Assembly (NCBI GenBank): GCA_038496445.1
Contig: JALMLS010000070.1
Location: 62,001 to 126,000, forward strand
Direction of reading: 5' to 3'
Source: Trichosphaerium sp. ATCC 40318
Taxonomy: Eukaryota; Discosea; Flabellinia; Trichosidae
Length of the DNA stretch: 64,000 nt
Shown here piece by piece: positions 46,108 to 57,584 of this stretch (its first letter is position 1; the number at the start of each line of letters is the position of its first letter). The notes under the pieces are model-generated. The model had not been told where the DNA came from. It saw only the letters and a program-made list of their open reading frames with translations, and ran no database searches. Position numbers and translations under genes: made by a program.

Positions 46108-46916
46108 ATGCGTCTAAACTTAGCCTTTGTGCGAGCATTGTCACCACCACTAAACAACCGATCCCTATACTCTACGCCAAAACAGACTACATCATGATTC
46201 TGGCGTTAACGATTCATTGAAAATTGTTGTTTTGGATGCCAAATTCTGCCAAAAATAGTACATAGCGCCTCATAAATTACAACAAGGACACGTATTGCAA
46301 GCAATAAGAATGGCAGTTAGGTCTATACAAACGCTTTCAGACATCCTTAATTGCAGTGTTGGAGAGCACATCCTTGCTGATTTCCGCTCCTTTTTAAGAG
46401 CTCATGGATGCGTTGACTTGGCTATGCTTAAGTACCGCACCTGGTACCGCCCGTTCCTCATGGACAACTCGAACGGAGAATACCCAGACTGTTATTGCAC
46501 TCCTATTGTCAATACGATAATAGAGAACAGTACGTAGACAGATAACTTAATTCAGAAGAAGACCAATATATTTTTTATTTTTTTTTGTTTTTTTGAAACG
46601 AACTTTTTTTTGCCGCCGTTTTGGTTATCTTATTGTTACATCATTAGTAAGTCATGTGGGCATCTTAGATGAGAGAGAAGAGATACCACCTCTTCACGTA
46701 GTAAACAGAATGATAATAAACGGGAGAGCATTTAAGGGTTCATGTGCCATCGAGAAACACAATCTGGCCGTATTAGAAAAAGTTTACGAGCTATTACTAA
46801 ACCCACCAAGGATTCTAGAAAGAGACTACGACTATCCTCTCCGGCTGAAAAGCGCTGATTACTTGTTTACGCAGACGTATGAGCAAGCTTACGAACAGCG
46901 CCGAGATTTCGAGTAG
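46108..46916 (+). CDS. Unrecognised protein, possibly with organellar leader
   Basis: A possible first exon at ATG 46108 is basic and hydroxylated (MRLNLAFVRALSPPLNN), like a mitochondrial leader. It would be joined across about 90 bases to GHVLQAIRMAVRSIQTLSD, FRSFLRAHGCVDLAMLKY and YPDCYCTPIVNTIIEN. After an intron with a T-rich end come DEREEIPPLHVVNRM, NGRAFKGSCAIEKHNLAVLE and TQTYEQAYEQRRDFE to TAG 46914-46916. The coding character of the last two exons is convincing; the leader exon is not. Function unknown. Confidence 0.45.
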
Positions 46917-47056
46917 TCTAAGCTTTGTATAGTGTTTAAATAATACTGCAATAAACCTGCTTCAATTTGTAGAGTTGCAAGTTCGAACTGTTTGAGATAA
47001 ACGTTGACTTCTAGTTTTAAAAAAATTGCTCGTGTGCAATTAATAGAATAAACCAC

Positions 47057-47806
47057 ATGCTAGTAGTGGCGGCTGCCCGTCAGGCGGTTTTAGGTAACCA
47101 TCCTCACGCACGCGTAACTCTTCTGTTTTTATTCGTCGGCTTTCTTTTACTCACAGTCGGCGGCCCTGGTGTTATAGTTTCTAGTTTGCATATCACTGCG
47201 ACTGGTAAGTATAATATCAATATTAAAGCGAGAGCCAAGTGTCAAATCACACTTTACTTTTTGAAAAAGTTGTAGATTCCATAAACGTGCTAACTATTGA
47301 TTTCGATCCATCGTGTGGGTTGCTTTGTCAGTTCAGAAGTAGTTTAGCATTTTGGATTGTATTCTCGTTCGGTTCATTATTTATGGTACTTGCGCTTCTT
47401 TTGGCGCTGGTTCCTCTTGCAGAAATGGCTAGAAGAGTGCGTAATGATTTTAAGAGCAATTCTAAAAACAAGAAAACTAACCTGGCTTTTTAGCGACTAC
47501 TTGGTGCTGCAGAGGATGCACCCGTTAGTGAGGATAGACCGCTGTTACAGAGTGCTAGGGTTATTGATATTGACAGGTAACAAACTCGTTTAAACAGTCA
47601 AACGAATAAAATCTTATCTTTGATGTCACTCTACAAACTTCAAAAAAGTCGCAAGTGAGGATACTGAAAGCGAAGCTCTGATCGCGGAACAATGGAGTTC
47701 AGCGCATTACGTAAGAAGCCTAATACGTAGTAACGTGACGAAAGGAAAGAGAAAAAAGGATGTCAGGAACAAAATGTTGTTTATTTGTACAAGTCACAAC
47801 GCATGA
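47057..47806 (+). CDS. Unrecognised membrane protein with two hydrophobic helices
   Basis: ATG 47057. Exon one ends with the first helix (RVTLLFLFVGFLLLTVGG). An intron ending GTTGTAG leads to SINVLTIDFDPSCGLL and a second helix (FWIVFSFGSLFMVLALLLAL), then EMARR. A 57-base intron (GTGCGT to TTTTAG) joins RLLGAAEDAPVSEDRPLLQ and, after another splice, SEDTESEALIAEQWSSAHY. The tail is basic (SNVTKGKRKKDVRNK) and ends at TGA 47804-47806, unless the GTAAG after SAHY is a donor. A short lumenal loop lies between two helices and an acidic then basic tail is probably cytosolic. No family recognised. Confidence 0.6.
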
Positions 47807-47827
47807 ATTTTTTTCAGATGATATCAT

Positions 47828-49018
47828 TTAAATGTCATCATCATCGTCGATCGCAACATTAGCAGCGTTCTGAGCTGTTTGTTGAATTTGTTGAATATCA
47901 GCTTGAGATAATTGGACCTCAGCAGGTTGGAGAGCAGGCTCCTTAACCAAAGCCAAAGCGTCATCACTAAAGCAAGGTAAGAAAACAGCTAAAGCGAAAA
48001 CAAAAAAAACACAAAATAGCGTTTTATTGTGAGTAAAAAATAGCAGTACGTACCCAGCAAGTTTGCGGAGCAAATGAAGGAAAGGTTTCTCGAAATTGTA
48101 GTTTGCTTTTACGGACATTGGGTAGTATTGGAGACCCTTTTTACGGTGATATATAATTTGTCTAGCCTTGACCTAAAGAGAACTGTTAAAACCAAAACAT
48201 TTTCTACGAACCAATGCGCTAGCCGCGCAAATAAACAATAAAATTACGATTTTTGGGTTTGTTATTTTTTTTCAGTTGCTTTTCTGTGATTTTAGAAGCA
48301 AGTACGTACTTTGCGGTCTTTAACATCAACTTTGTTACCGACAATGCACACTGGGATCTTGTCGCATACACGGTGGATATCCTTGTGCCAGTTTGGTACG
48401 TGTTTGTAGGTCATACGGGAAGTAACGTCAAACATGATAATAGCAGCACGTCCTTCAATGCTATTGAACAATGTTAGGAAAAAATTCGCGGGAAAAAGAG
48501 AAAATCGATAAAAAATGCCGCCTCGTAATTATTTGTGAAAAAAACGTACTAGTACGCATCGCGAAGGGTGGAGAACTTTTCTTGTCCGGCCTAAAGCGTG
48601 TTAGAAAAGAAAAAGTGATTTTTGCCACGTACAGTATCCCAAACGTTGAGAACGACCTTACCGCGTGTAGTGTACCTGATTGATGTAAGAACTTGCCCTA
48701 AATCGAAAAAAAAAACCAAAACCTACCATGGAAGTGGATGAACTTCAGCTCCAACGGTTGCTAAGTAGGTTATTAGACGAGTTCGGTACAGACGAAGCAA
48801 AGAAAAAGGAAAAAAGGCTATTTCATGGCACGTACGATAGTATCTCCTCTCAAACTCTCCAGAAAGATGACGTTTTACGAAGGTAGTTTTTCCAGTACCA
48901 CCGTCTCCGCAAAGGATGACTTTGAACTGAGGGATGTTTTGCTAGGGCTTTTATTAGCTGAGATTATAGCTGGTAATGTACGTACAGGTACAGTGGAGAA
49001 GTTTCCTGCGTTAGCCAT
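47828..49018 (-). CDS. RAN: Ran GTPase (nuclear transport)
   Basis: ATG 49018 begins [11 protein letters not shown] and is spliced to [20 protein letters not shown] with the P-loop GDGGTGKT. Switch I region [11 protein letters not shown] follows, then VLNVWDT joined to [14 protein letters not shown] (DTAGQE), [31 protein letters not shown] (NKxD base motif) and [16 protein letters not shown], where the usual SAK is SVK. The C-terminus carries the acidic end typical of Ran (DDDDDI). There is no prenylation cysteine. Eight or so exons are all conserved in frame, with several GTACG donors. Ran-GTP drives nucleocytoplasmic transport and spindle assembly with karyopherins. It is close to the usual length of about 215 residues and diverges from the vinculin-family gene over 275 bases. 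Confidence 0.93.
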
Positions 49019-49293
49019 TTGATATAGATAAGGTGTAGTGGTTGGCGCCAAGATAAAATAAGTCAGTGAGAAAAAATCTCGAAATTTCCGTGCGTTTTCA
49101 CCGTAGAATGTTCTAGAAGCACTACATTCCACCAAAAAGTTATTAGATAAGCAACTTGTAACATCAAGTGTTACGCCATAGTAAAACAATGCTGTTGAAG
49201 TGAAGTTATTAGTTTTTATAGTGAAGTCTTCTTCAAAAATAGCCGTCAATGAGCAATCGTTAACATTGGCTACAGTTTGCAGTCACCTAGAAA

Positions 49294-52200
49294 ATGCAAA
49301 GGCCTAAGGAAAGACTATCAATAGAAACACTCTTAGAGTCTGTAGCCGATGCTATATCTGCTTTGGTTATCTTCGCCTCTGAAGCTCATCTCAATGAGAA
49401 GATTATGACTAATCTCGTTAACGGCTCCAAGATGGTTAAAGGAGCTACAGATTACCTCATTCAGGAAGCTCTTAAAACCGTAGCACTATGGAGAAAGATT
49501 GGATCGGCTGTTATGGCAGATCAGATGCAAGAGTGCTGTGATGGTATTAGAGATAGCGTTAACGATGTCGTGAGTGCTTGTAATTCGCTTTCAAGAAACA
49601 ATTACGATAAGAATGCGAAACAGCTCATTCTGGACGCTGGTAAAGGTAGGTAGTATGCTGTGCGAAGCTCGGAATGCAAATTCTTTCATCACGTGATAAA
49701 AGAGACTTGAAACAGTTTTTTTTTTCTGTTTATCAAAATAACGTTATTTTTTAGAGATAATGAGACATATGGTTAGGCTGTTGCAGCTAAACGATCTATA
49801 TGAGGTTACATTAATATTAAAGCATTGCCAAATGTCAAAAACTAAATTAGAGGCACGTGACTATGCTCTAAAAAGAGAAAGGAGAGCATTCATTTTCTTT
49901 TTTCTGTTTATTCAGTTTTTTTGCAGTTGCGCTAGAAACTGTGTACACTTTTATTTTTTTGTAACTCCTTTGCTTACGCTCTCATAGAGTTATAGTTCAC
50001 CTACATTCGCAGAGGATGAGTTTAAAGCATCAACTGATTATGCGTTGGACCTAGTTGATTACCGGCTTGAAAATGTTCATGAGCCGAAGGTACTATCATT
50101 TTTTTTATCTGTCTGAAGGTTAAAAATCCGTTATAGGCTAAAGGGATGATGTTCGAAGCAGCTAAGGATATAAAACAATTAGCACCACAATTCACAGCGC
50201 TTTGCGAGCGTGTTACAATACGCAAGGTACAAGCAAACGAGAAAAACCAAGGTCAAGACTAATACCTAAATAGGATCGGAGTGCTGTTTCCCAGAGGGAT
50301 GCTCTAGTTCCTAGAATACAAGATGCGATATATAGACTAGCAGAAGGTGTAAGAGAGAGTGCTAAATCTCCATTTGATTTAAGCTTATTGGATCACGAAA
50401 TGGGCGCTATGATAATTAATCCACAAGATAGAGTTCAGGTCATGTACGGTTTTTGTGCCTTTGGAAGTCGGCAGAGTTTGTTTCTAATGCTTTGAATTTA
50501 AAGGGAAGTACCACGTTTGATGAATTGTTTGAAAGATGCTATACGTGCAGGTGAACTAGGTGACGTAGATCAACTTGTTAAGGCGATAAGAAATGAAATT
50601 GAGGATCAATTGTACGCTTATGTTAAAACTTCTCCTTAAGAGCATTTGTCGTATTAAACGCACGTGATTTTTATTATTTTACTCATCTTGTATCCAAGGG
50701 ATGCTGCTGAAGACGCATTAAAAGGAATCAAAGATCCAAATCTGAGGAAAAAGCTCCAAGATGCAATAGACAATTTGCGTGACAAGTTGGGTAACATGAT
50801 AGATAAGCTTGGTGATGCTTCACGTGCAGCTGCAAGGAGAAGAGATCCTTCAGCAATACAAGGACTATTAGATGAACTTGGAAAAGAACAGTACGTCACA
50901 AACTTTATGTTTTTTGAAAATTGGTTAACAGTTTTTTCTTTAAGTGCGAAGGTAGTTCAAGGGATTGCTCGAGATCAACTACTTCAAGCTGCAGCTAATA
51001 TGGATGATTTATTGGATGAATTACCACCAGCTGTAAATAAGAAAGATAGACCACAAGTGGCGCAGATAAACGATGAAATAAAAGATAATGCAGATCAACT
51101 TGTTGATCTGGCAAATACATTAATTCCTGTTATTGATGACGACCCATTTCGTGCTGGGAGGCTTCAAGATGCTTCTGATTATGTTAGAGGTATGAAAATG
51201 AATATATTTGAGTACTCAACTGTGTTTAGCTGCACCTGATGAACTCAGAGAAGCTGCAGAAAACTGCATGAGAAGGGTATTTTTTTTCTTGGCTTTCACA
51301 TAGGTTTTGTTTGTACTTATATACTGCTATTAGCCTGGTGATTCTGATGCTAGAAAGAGATTACAAGATGCCATAGATAGACTAAGAGATAAATTGGGGA
51401 ATCTAGTAAATGCCAGTGAGAAAACAACACCGCAAGAAATCTTGGCAAATGCAGCTAACATTGATGATAAAATTAATAAACTTCGACCAGAAGTTGCACA
51501 ACGTGTTATGAATAAACCAAAAGTGACTCAAGGTACGATTGTGTATATAGATAACTTGTATATTAATTATCTCATAAAAAGGTGTAAGAGATGTTGTGAA
51601 CGCAGTAAAACCTCAAGTCGAACTAGCAAATCAATGGGGAAATAAACAAGATCCAAACACTAGACGTGTTATGGGAGATGCAGCCAAAAACTTGAAAGGT
51701 ATAACTTTATTACTGTTTGTATATACTCTAAGATAAGTATTATAGACTCTACTGCTCAACTTATGGCCGCTACGAAGCAAGCCTTGGGACCGTCAGGAGC
51801 CGTAAGTCTCTTTTCTTTACTTTTTTTTTGGTCTTTTATTAATAGTTTGCTTTTAGCAACGTGGTGACGCTCAAAAAAATATGAAGCGAGCTTTGGATGC
51901 AGTGGCAGCTGCTAATAAAGCTTTGGCTGACGCAGCTATTTCATCTCCTGATGCAGAAATGGAAGCAATAAACGGAAGAGTGAAGGAAGATGTACAACGT
52001 CTCAGAGATGCGATCAAAGCTGGTGACCTAAACGCACGTGATTTTCCTTACTCCTTTTTTTCTACCCTACATCTATATGCTCGCTTTCTTATTATAAGGG
52101 TAGGATATTGCCAATGCACTACAGAACCTCAATGATGATACCAACGCTCAAGCAATACTCGCAAGTCTTATTGCTGAAGGTATTGATGATCCAGAGCTAC

Positions 52201-53702
52201 GTAGAACACTCCTAGAGCTAGCAGAGCAATTGAACAGAGGTACAACTTTCTTCTTGCTCCTCGCTTTGGATTATTTTTGTTGAGCTAAAGACCTTTTGTT
52301 TAGACTTGATACACGGATTACTCCCTGCTATAAAGGCTGCCTTGTCTGATGAAGATAGACGTGCAATTGCTGATCTTGATAAACTACTTGACGAGATTGA
52401 GTGGGCTTCAGATCAACTCGTTAATGCGACAGATGAAGTTGCTGCTGAGGATAAACTAGCTGGGTCTGCTAAAACGCTGAACAGAATTCTTGATAGACTT
52501 TTGAATGATGTTGAAGATTATAATGTTCAAGCAACAGCAAGTGGCTTGAAAGACTTGTTGAATTACGGAAGAAAGCATAAGGCATTGATGAATGCGATCG
52601 CAAATAACAGCGAACACGATCCAGCAGGTGAGTCATCGTTTTTCTTCTTTCACTTTTTTCAGAAACACAAAAGTTGACCTTTGCTTGTGTTGCTCTAGAC
52701 GAAGTGGTTTTGTTTGACGTTTTATTTTAGCTGCTGAACGTATGCGCCAAAAGGCAAAGGTTTTTGATGATATGTATAAAAAACTAGTCGGTGATGTAAA
52801 GAGGAGGTTAGCTGATAAAGATGATAAAGGAGCATTGGAAGAAGTAAGGACTGATATCAGAAGGTTCAAGAACCTCATAAACGAAACTGATGCTATGGGT
52901 AAAGCAATGAAAGATTCAAGAAAAGCATGGGAAGATCGTCAAGAAGAAGAAGCAAGGTAATACTAAGCAGTATGTTCATTCCAGCTAAGTTAATTATTTA
53001 GGTTGAAACGCGAAAGACTTGAAAGAGAAATGGCTAATAAGGACCAGATTTATCGTGCAGGAGCTCAAATTGAAGGTGACATGGCTCGATGGAGAGAAGA
53101 TGGTACACCAGCAGGAAGACTTGTTGGATTAGCGAATAAGATAGCGATGCTCATGAAAGAACTTTCAGAGGTAAATTTTTTGACTTCTTTTTTTTATGGT
53201 TGTTTCTTTTTAGTCACGTGGGATATTTGGGTTAATTTTTCGTTTTTATTAGGTATCTAAGAGTGGATCTACAAAGGAGATTATCATGAAAGCGAGAGAA
53301 ATTGCAGATATGGTAAAAGACGTACGTCGGACACCAAACTTGGTTCAAACTTGTTTCTCGCTTCGAGTTGATCCTCGTGTTGTGTTATTTATTTACTTTG
53401 TTTAGGTTCAAAAAGCTGCAAATGATGCTTCTGCGCAATGTAGGAACAAGAAAGCTGGAGCTACAATTTCCGATAATGCCTCTGTGTCTAACAATCACTC
53501 TATTCAACTAAAAATTTTGGCTGCTGTGAAGGTACAATCTATTTAAAGATATCTTTTTTGTCTTGTTAATATCTGTTCTTTTCAGGCTGCCTCAAATACT
53601 ACAGAAGACAAAGCATTGATAAAATGTTGTAAAGGATTAGCTAGATCTGTAGTCGATTGTGTAGAAGCATGTCAAATGGCACAACTGAAGAAGTACATGT
53701 AA
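49294..53702 (+). CDS. Vinculin/alpha-catenin superfamily protein
   Basis: About twenty exons from ATG 49294 (MQRPKERLSIETLL) to TAA 53700-53702. The product is almost wholly helical bundles rich in Ala, Asp, Leu and Lys: SVADAISALVIFASEAHL, YALDLVDYRLENVHEPK, then related segments LQDAIDNLRDKLGN (near 50760) and LQDAIDRLRDKLGN (near 51370) that mark internal duplication. A basic coiled linker follows (DRQEEEARLKRERLEREMA). The C-terminal fifth is the vinculin tail: GAQIEGDMARWREDGTPAG, STKEIIMKAREIADMVKDV, then SIQLKILAAVKAASN. Vinculins link actin to talin, and alpha-catenins link actin to cadherin complexes; the tail binds F-actin. Which branch this belongs to cannot be told by eye. It looks complete. 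Confidence 0.9.
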
Positions 53703-54050
53703 TGGTGACACCTTTTTTATTAAATCAATAAACGTCCTTAGTGGACATAACATGAAAGAGAATCATCAAATATCTTCTTTGATTTACTCTAGATTTATAA
53801 TAGAGAAAGAAATTAAGACTTCCAATAGCTTGATCAGTAAGCAAAGGCAATACAAGTGAAAAAGTCTTTGAAAACTGTTTATTTTGACTTCTGGTTAACG
53901 TACCTCCTCATCAGTCAACGTTGCTCCGTAGGTATGCAATATGAGCTATTAGACGTTGTCTTGTTTAAGTTGTTGGGAAGAATATTCTTTTACTTTTTGA
54001 TGCTTTTTCAACAACTTTTTTTTGTACATGTTGGTTAACGTTATTTTAGG
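53703..54050. other. Intergenic region
   Basis: Contains AATAAA-type signals after the vinculin-family gene (near 53725) and T-rich sequence before the next gene. No supported coding sequence. Confidence 0.45.
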
Positions 54051-54989
54051 ATGAGAAGCTCAACGAGGCCACTACTCCAAGAATTCAAGATCAGCAGAAG
54101 TATTGAAGCAATCTGCGATGACGTTCTGGTGATAATCGTAGATGCTTTGCTTTTTATGAAAGCAACAAGCGTTGTACACCTAGGAGCAACAAACAAAACA
54201 TTAAGAAAGCGTATTAAAACATACCATTACGCAGACGAATCAATATTACGTGATATGGCACTATTACAACTTCTGGGCGTAACAAAAGCCAATGCGATAC
54301 GTATAATGGACAATCTAAAACAAAAAACGTGTACATTCTTCGAAACAGGAGAAGACAAACAGGTTTATCCTTCGTTTTGGAACATGCTTATAAGGACAAG
54401 ATCAAACTTTTTTTACGCAATTGCTAATCCCGAAGAATCTCACGTGAACGATTATGATGTACAGCTTCCTAGTCACGTGTATTGTGATGGTTGTTCAAGT
54501 TCTGTTTGTTCATTTACAAAAGAGAATGTACGTTTTTGTAGCGCATGTGTTGTTAGTTGTACACCTGATGTAGCATGGAAGAGATTAACTTGTTCTGTTT
54601 GTTCTTCTGATACACGGAGTGCTTGTTTTAAATGGAATGATAGGGATTACTGCTCAAAATGTGTAACAACAAGAAGACCTTTGATTGGAGCTTCTCTTAC
54701 GCTTGCCTATGTTGAAGATGGTGCTTATGGTGTAAGACTTCCAGACGATAAGTATATTGCTTCTTGTAAGGACGAAGTGGTTGTTGCGGAAGCTGATGAG
54801 AGTTCTATTGAAAGTACTGATGAATATATTTATGGTAGATGGGAAGATAATAGACAGTATGAGATTGAAGAGAAGGACACTTTTGGAAACATACTTATAA
54901 AACTAGATGAGAAGAAAGGTTGTCTTTTTAATATTTATGCGTATGTCGGTTTAGGAGCTAACTACTATTGGTTTTATTGTGAAAACTGA
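54051..54989 (+). CDS. Intronless protein with F-box-like start and CxxC zinc-finger-like region
   Basis: 312 residues in one exon. Residues about 18-55 (ICDDVLVIIVDALLFMKAT, HLGATNKTLRKRIK) have the helical pattern and TNKTLR ending of an F-box, though the LP start is missing. Residues about 143-205 hold paired cysteines (CDGCSSSVC, CSACVVSC, CSVCSS, CSKC), probably binding two or three zinc ions. The acidic C-terminal third (DEVVVAEADESSIESTDEY) ends in an aromatic stretch (YVGLGANYYWFYC). No known family is recognised. Codon frame is clean and two CACGTG sites lie inside the gene. Confidence 0.65.
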   Translation: MRSSTRPLLQEFKISRSIEAICDDVLVIIVDALLFMKATSVVHLGATNKTLRKRIKTYHYADESILRDMALLQLLGVTKANAIRIMDNLKQKTCTFFETGEDKQVYPSFWNMLIRTRSNFFYAIANPEESHVNDYDVQLPSHVYCDGCSSSVCSFTKENVRFCSACVVSCTPDVAWKRLTCSVCSSDTRSACFKWNDRDYCSKCVTTRRPLIGASLTLAYVEDGAYGVRLPDDKYIASCKDEVVVAEADESSIESTDEYIYGRWEDNRQYEIEEKDTFGNILIKLDEKKGCLFNIYAYVGLGANYYWFYCEN

Positions 54990-55230
54990 TGTATGCATCG
55001 TATATCACTTGTTTTCTCATTCTTTGATCCCTTTACCGACAGTAGTATTGACACGAACGTTATACATTCTTTTAATGTACAAACGCAAATAAATCATTCA
55101 CCCACCACACTCTAGCGATGTTGAATGAATATGTTATTGCACGTGTACAAACACCACAACGTCCCATGAAAAACTTGTATTATTGTCGAGTACAATAAAT
55201 AGTCTTTGTTTTCATAACCCCTTCATACAG

Positions 55231-55434
55231 TTAAGAAAATACAGCCATATCTAGGTGTTTCATTTCGCATACTTCAAGGGAACGAAAGTAGAGTTCTAAT
55301 CCTCTTTTTTTCCTACATTTTTGGCAGTCTGTAGGTATGCATAGAAGTGTACTGTTAGAACTTGCAACATAACACATTACAGTATCCTTATATGTTACTT
55401 TACGTGGTAAGAGATACTCACGTGTTTGTATCAT
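55231..55434 (-). CDS. Small hypothetical protein
   Basis: An isolated 67-codon frame from ATG 55434 (MIQTREYLLPRKVTYKD) with four cysteines in CYVASSN and CIPTDCQKCRKK. It may be a small metal-binding protein or chance. No splicing partner was found. The rest of 54990-56017 shows no gene except low-complexity frames; a second CACGTG site lies near 55139. Confidence 0.25.
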   Translation of the reverse strand: MIQTREYLLPRKVTYKDTVMCYVASSNSTLLCIPTDCQKCRKKRGLELYFRSLEVCEMKHLDMAVFS

Positions 55435-56017
55435 GAGTGTACCGGCTAGCTAAAAGTAAGTCAAACATAACTAAGCTACAACAACAAATGCGAAAAAAAC
55501 AAGAAACGAAACTGCTTCATTTATCTCATTTTTAAGCAGCTTCATTTTGGTCTCAACCGTTGTTTTGTTAACATCTCTATTTAGACGACAATTAACGGAA
55601 GAATTGTTGTAGCTGGCTAAGCCAAGACGTGACCGCGACTACACTATGTATATGTGTAATTTTTGATGGCAGGGAATCTGTTGTATCACAGTTACGCTAA
55701 TACGCTGTAACCGTGCCACATTATTTCATAAAATTACAGTGTTAGCGGTTTGTTTTGGCCATGGTAAATGTAAGATATCCCGTTATTGTTCATTTGTGCG
55801 ACAAAAGCATACTCAACATTTCTTAAAGATCTTCACGGCGTGTTTTTTTCTGGTGCCAACATTTAGCAACTTTCGGTGTAGCACTATGTGTATAAAGTGT
55901 ACGTTTTGGAAAACTACTGGAAGTTTATGGTGTTTGTGTTTACTACTCTAATACTAATTATTGACAGGTTTAGATTTTATAGAACCCCAATAAACGTTAC
56001 TCAAACCCATCGACAAG

Positions 56018-56090
56018 TCCCGGCTAGCTCAGTTGGTAGAGCGTACGGCTCTTAACCGTACGGTCGAGGGATCGAGACCCTCGTCGGGAG
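56018..56090 (+). tRNA. trnK(CTT): tRNA-Lys (CTT)
   Basis: A full cloverleaf of 73 bases. Acceptor stem TCCCGGC pairs with GTCGGGA (one G-T), D arm GCTC...GAGC, anticodon stem TACGG/CCGTA around loop CTCTTAA (anticodon CTT), and T arm GAGGG/CCCTC with loop ATCGAGA. No intron. Internal A and B boxes are intact and a T6 run follows immediately. Confidence 0.95.
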
Positions 56091-56096
56091 TTTTTT
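56091..56096 (+). terminator. RNA polymerase III terminator of tRNA-Lys
   Basis: Six consecutive T directly after the discriminator base of the tRNA, the usual Pol III stop. Confidence 0.8.
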
Positions 56097-56163
56097 CAAC
56101 TCAGTTAACTGAGTATGCAAAATAAATTTAATAAATACTTTTAATATAAATAAATATTTATTT

Positions 56164-56235
56164 GCTTCATCTCAGTTGGTTGAGCGCACGGCTCTCAACT
56201 ATGCAGTTGATGTATCCACACTCATTTTTATTAAC
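56164..56235 (+). pseudogene. tRNA-like remnant
   Basis: An A-box-like stretch (TCTCAGTTGGTTGAGCGCAC) and an anticodon-loop-like CTCTCAA resemble the neighbouring tRNA-Lys, but acceptor and T stems do not pair. It is probably a decayed copy. The rest of 56097-56559 shows nothing else. Confidence 0.4.
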
Positions 56236-56559
56236 CGTTTGAGGGGTTCTAATGTGCCATCACGTGCAAAATCGAAAAGGCTAGTAGATGGAGCAGTGCT
56301 AGGGAAGAATACGTATTAGTGTTTGAAATAAAAGTTGTCCAATTTTTGTTTTGATTTGACAGCTGGGTTTTTTTGGAATTGACACTCAACAATTCAGCAA
56401 GCTCATTTCACCTTCTACTGCTTTAACGACCAAAAAGTGACACCTTGGTCATTTCTTTTTTACTAGCTATCATTCCCTACTATGGACATACTTGGTTTTT
56501 ATTTGCTTTACACCTACACAATATTTTACAAAAACTAATGAGACATTTAACTGCATTCA

Positions 56560-57455
56560 TTACAAGTTGTCATCTATGACATTAAAGGCATGATGGAAGT
56601 AGTCCATATCATCAATATATACAACTAGCTCATAAGATCCAGTAACAGATATGTTACAAGAAATAATAACATCACTACCCTCTCCTGTAACGACAGTAGA
56701 CAAGGTTTCTACAAACAAAAAAACTGAGCTTTGAACAAAATGAAAAAGGAAGAGCTTAGTTGTATATCGTACCTGGGCCGCCAGTGATACTAGCATTAAC
56801 ACGGAACGGTTGAAATGAAACTGGTTTATACATGGAATCCTTTGTTTCAATTGTGAAACGAGCTGTTTGGCCTAATGCCATCTGGGTGTTTTTGTTAGTT
56901 TCTTGAGGTTTGTGAGCAGTGAAAGAGAAATACTGTACTTTTTGAGGTCCTTTGATGTAATGCATGAGCTAGCAAGATGCGTCAGTATCCAAAAACGGCG
57001 AAGAATAAAATTAATTGGTAGTATTGAGCTTTCACGCTGCAATTAGCGCTTTTGTGGCGTTGTTTGCGTTTTGGACGTATGCTAGCGCCGCAAGTAAATA
57101 CGTACATTTCCTTGTGCTTCTGGTTGGTAACCACCTCTGGCGCCGCTAGGTGAGTGTGTGTTACCAGTTTGGCCATTCCCAGCGCGATTACTGAGAGCGT
57201 TGTTTAACTTGGCTCGATCTGCAGCTGTCAAACCGGCAAGAGGACCATTTAGCGTAGTGCGTTAACATAGCCGAATTCGGAAACCCATGCAATAAAACAA
57301 AATTCCTAACTCACCAGTTCCTTTTTGAACGCTATTTTGCGCATTCTTAGCGTCTGACGCTATGCGTTGTACACCTTATAATTCATTTAGAATAAAAATC
57401 TTCTAATAACCTTACGCAAAGCGTTCTGTATTTTAAAATCCATCAAATGAGCCAT
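56560..57455 (-). CDS. Small filamin-type Ig repeat protein
   Basis: ATG 57455 (MAHLMDFKIQNALR) is spliced exactly to VQRIASDAKNAQNSVQKG, then GLTAADRAKLNNALSN and a Gly/Gln/Asn-rich stretch (NGQTGNTHSPSGARGGYQ). The next exons form one filamin-like immunoglobulin repeat: KVQYFSFTAHKPQ, ALGQTARFTIETKD, YKPVSFQPFRVNASITGGPG, then DVIISCNISVTGSYELVVYI and FHHAFNVI, ending at TAA 56560-56562. Filamin repeats have this GQxAxFxI and GxYxLxVxI layout and serve as dimerisation or ligand modules in actin cross-linkers. No actin-binding calponin domain is present, so this may be a regulatory or membrane-associated partner. It diverges from the RhoGAP gene over 129 bases. Confidence 0.65.
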
Positions 57456-57584
57456 ATTTCTTGTCTAAACGATACTGCGCAACTGTAGTGTACTTGTTAT
57501 TACACAAAACTTAAAACGACAAGTTCAGTCACCATTCTCCTCAACAATCCTCGCATTATCAAAATAACCATACAAACATCTTAA

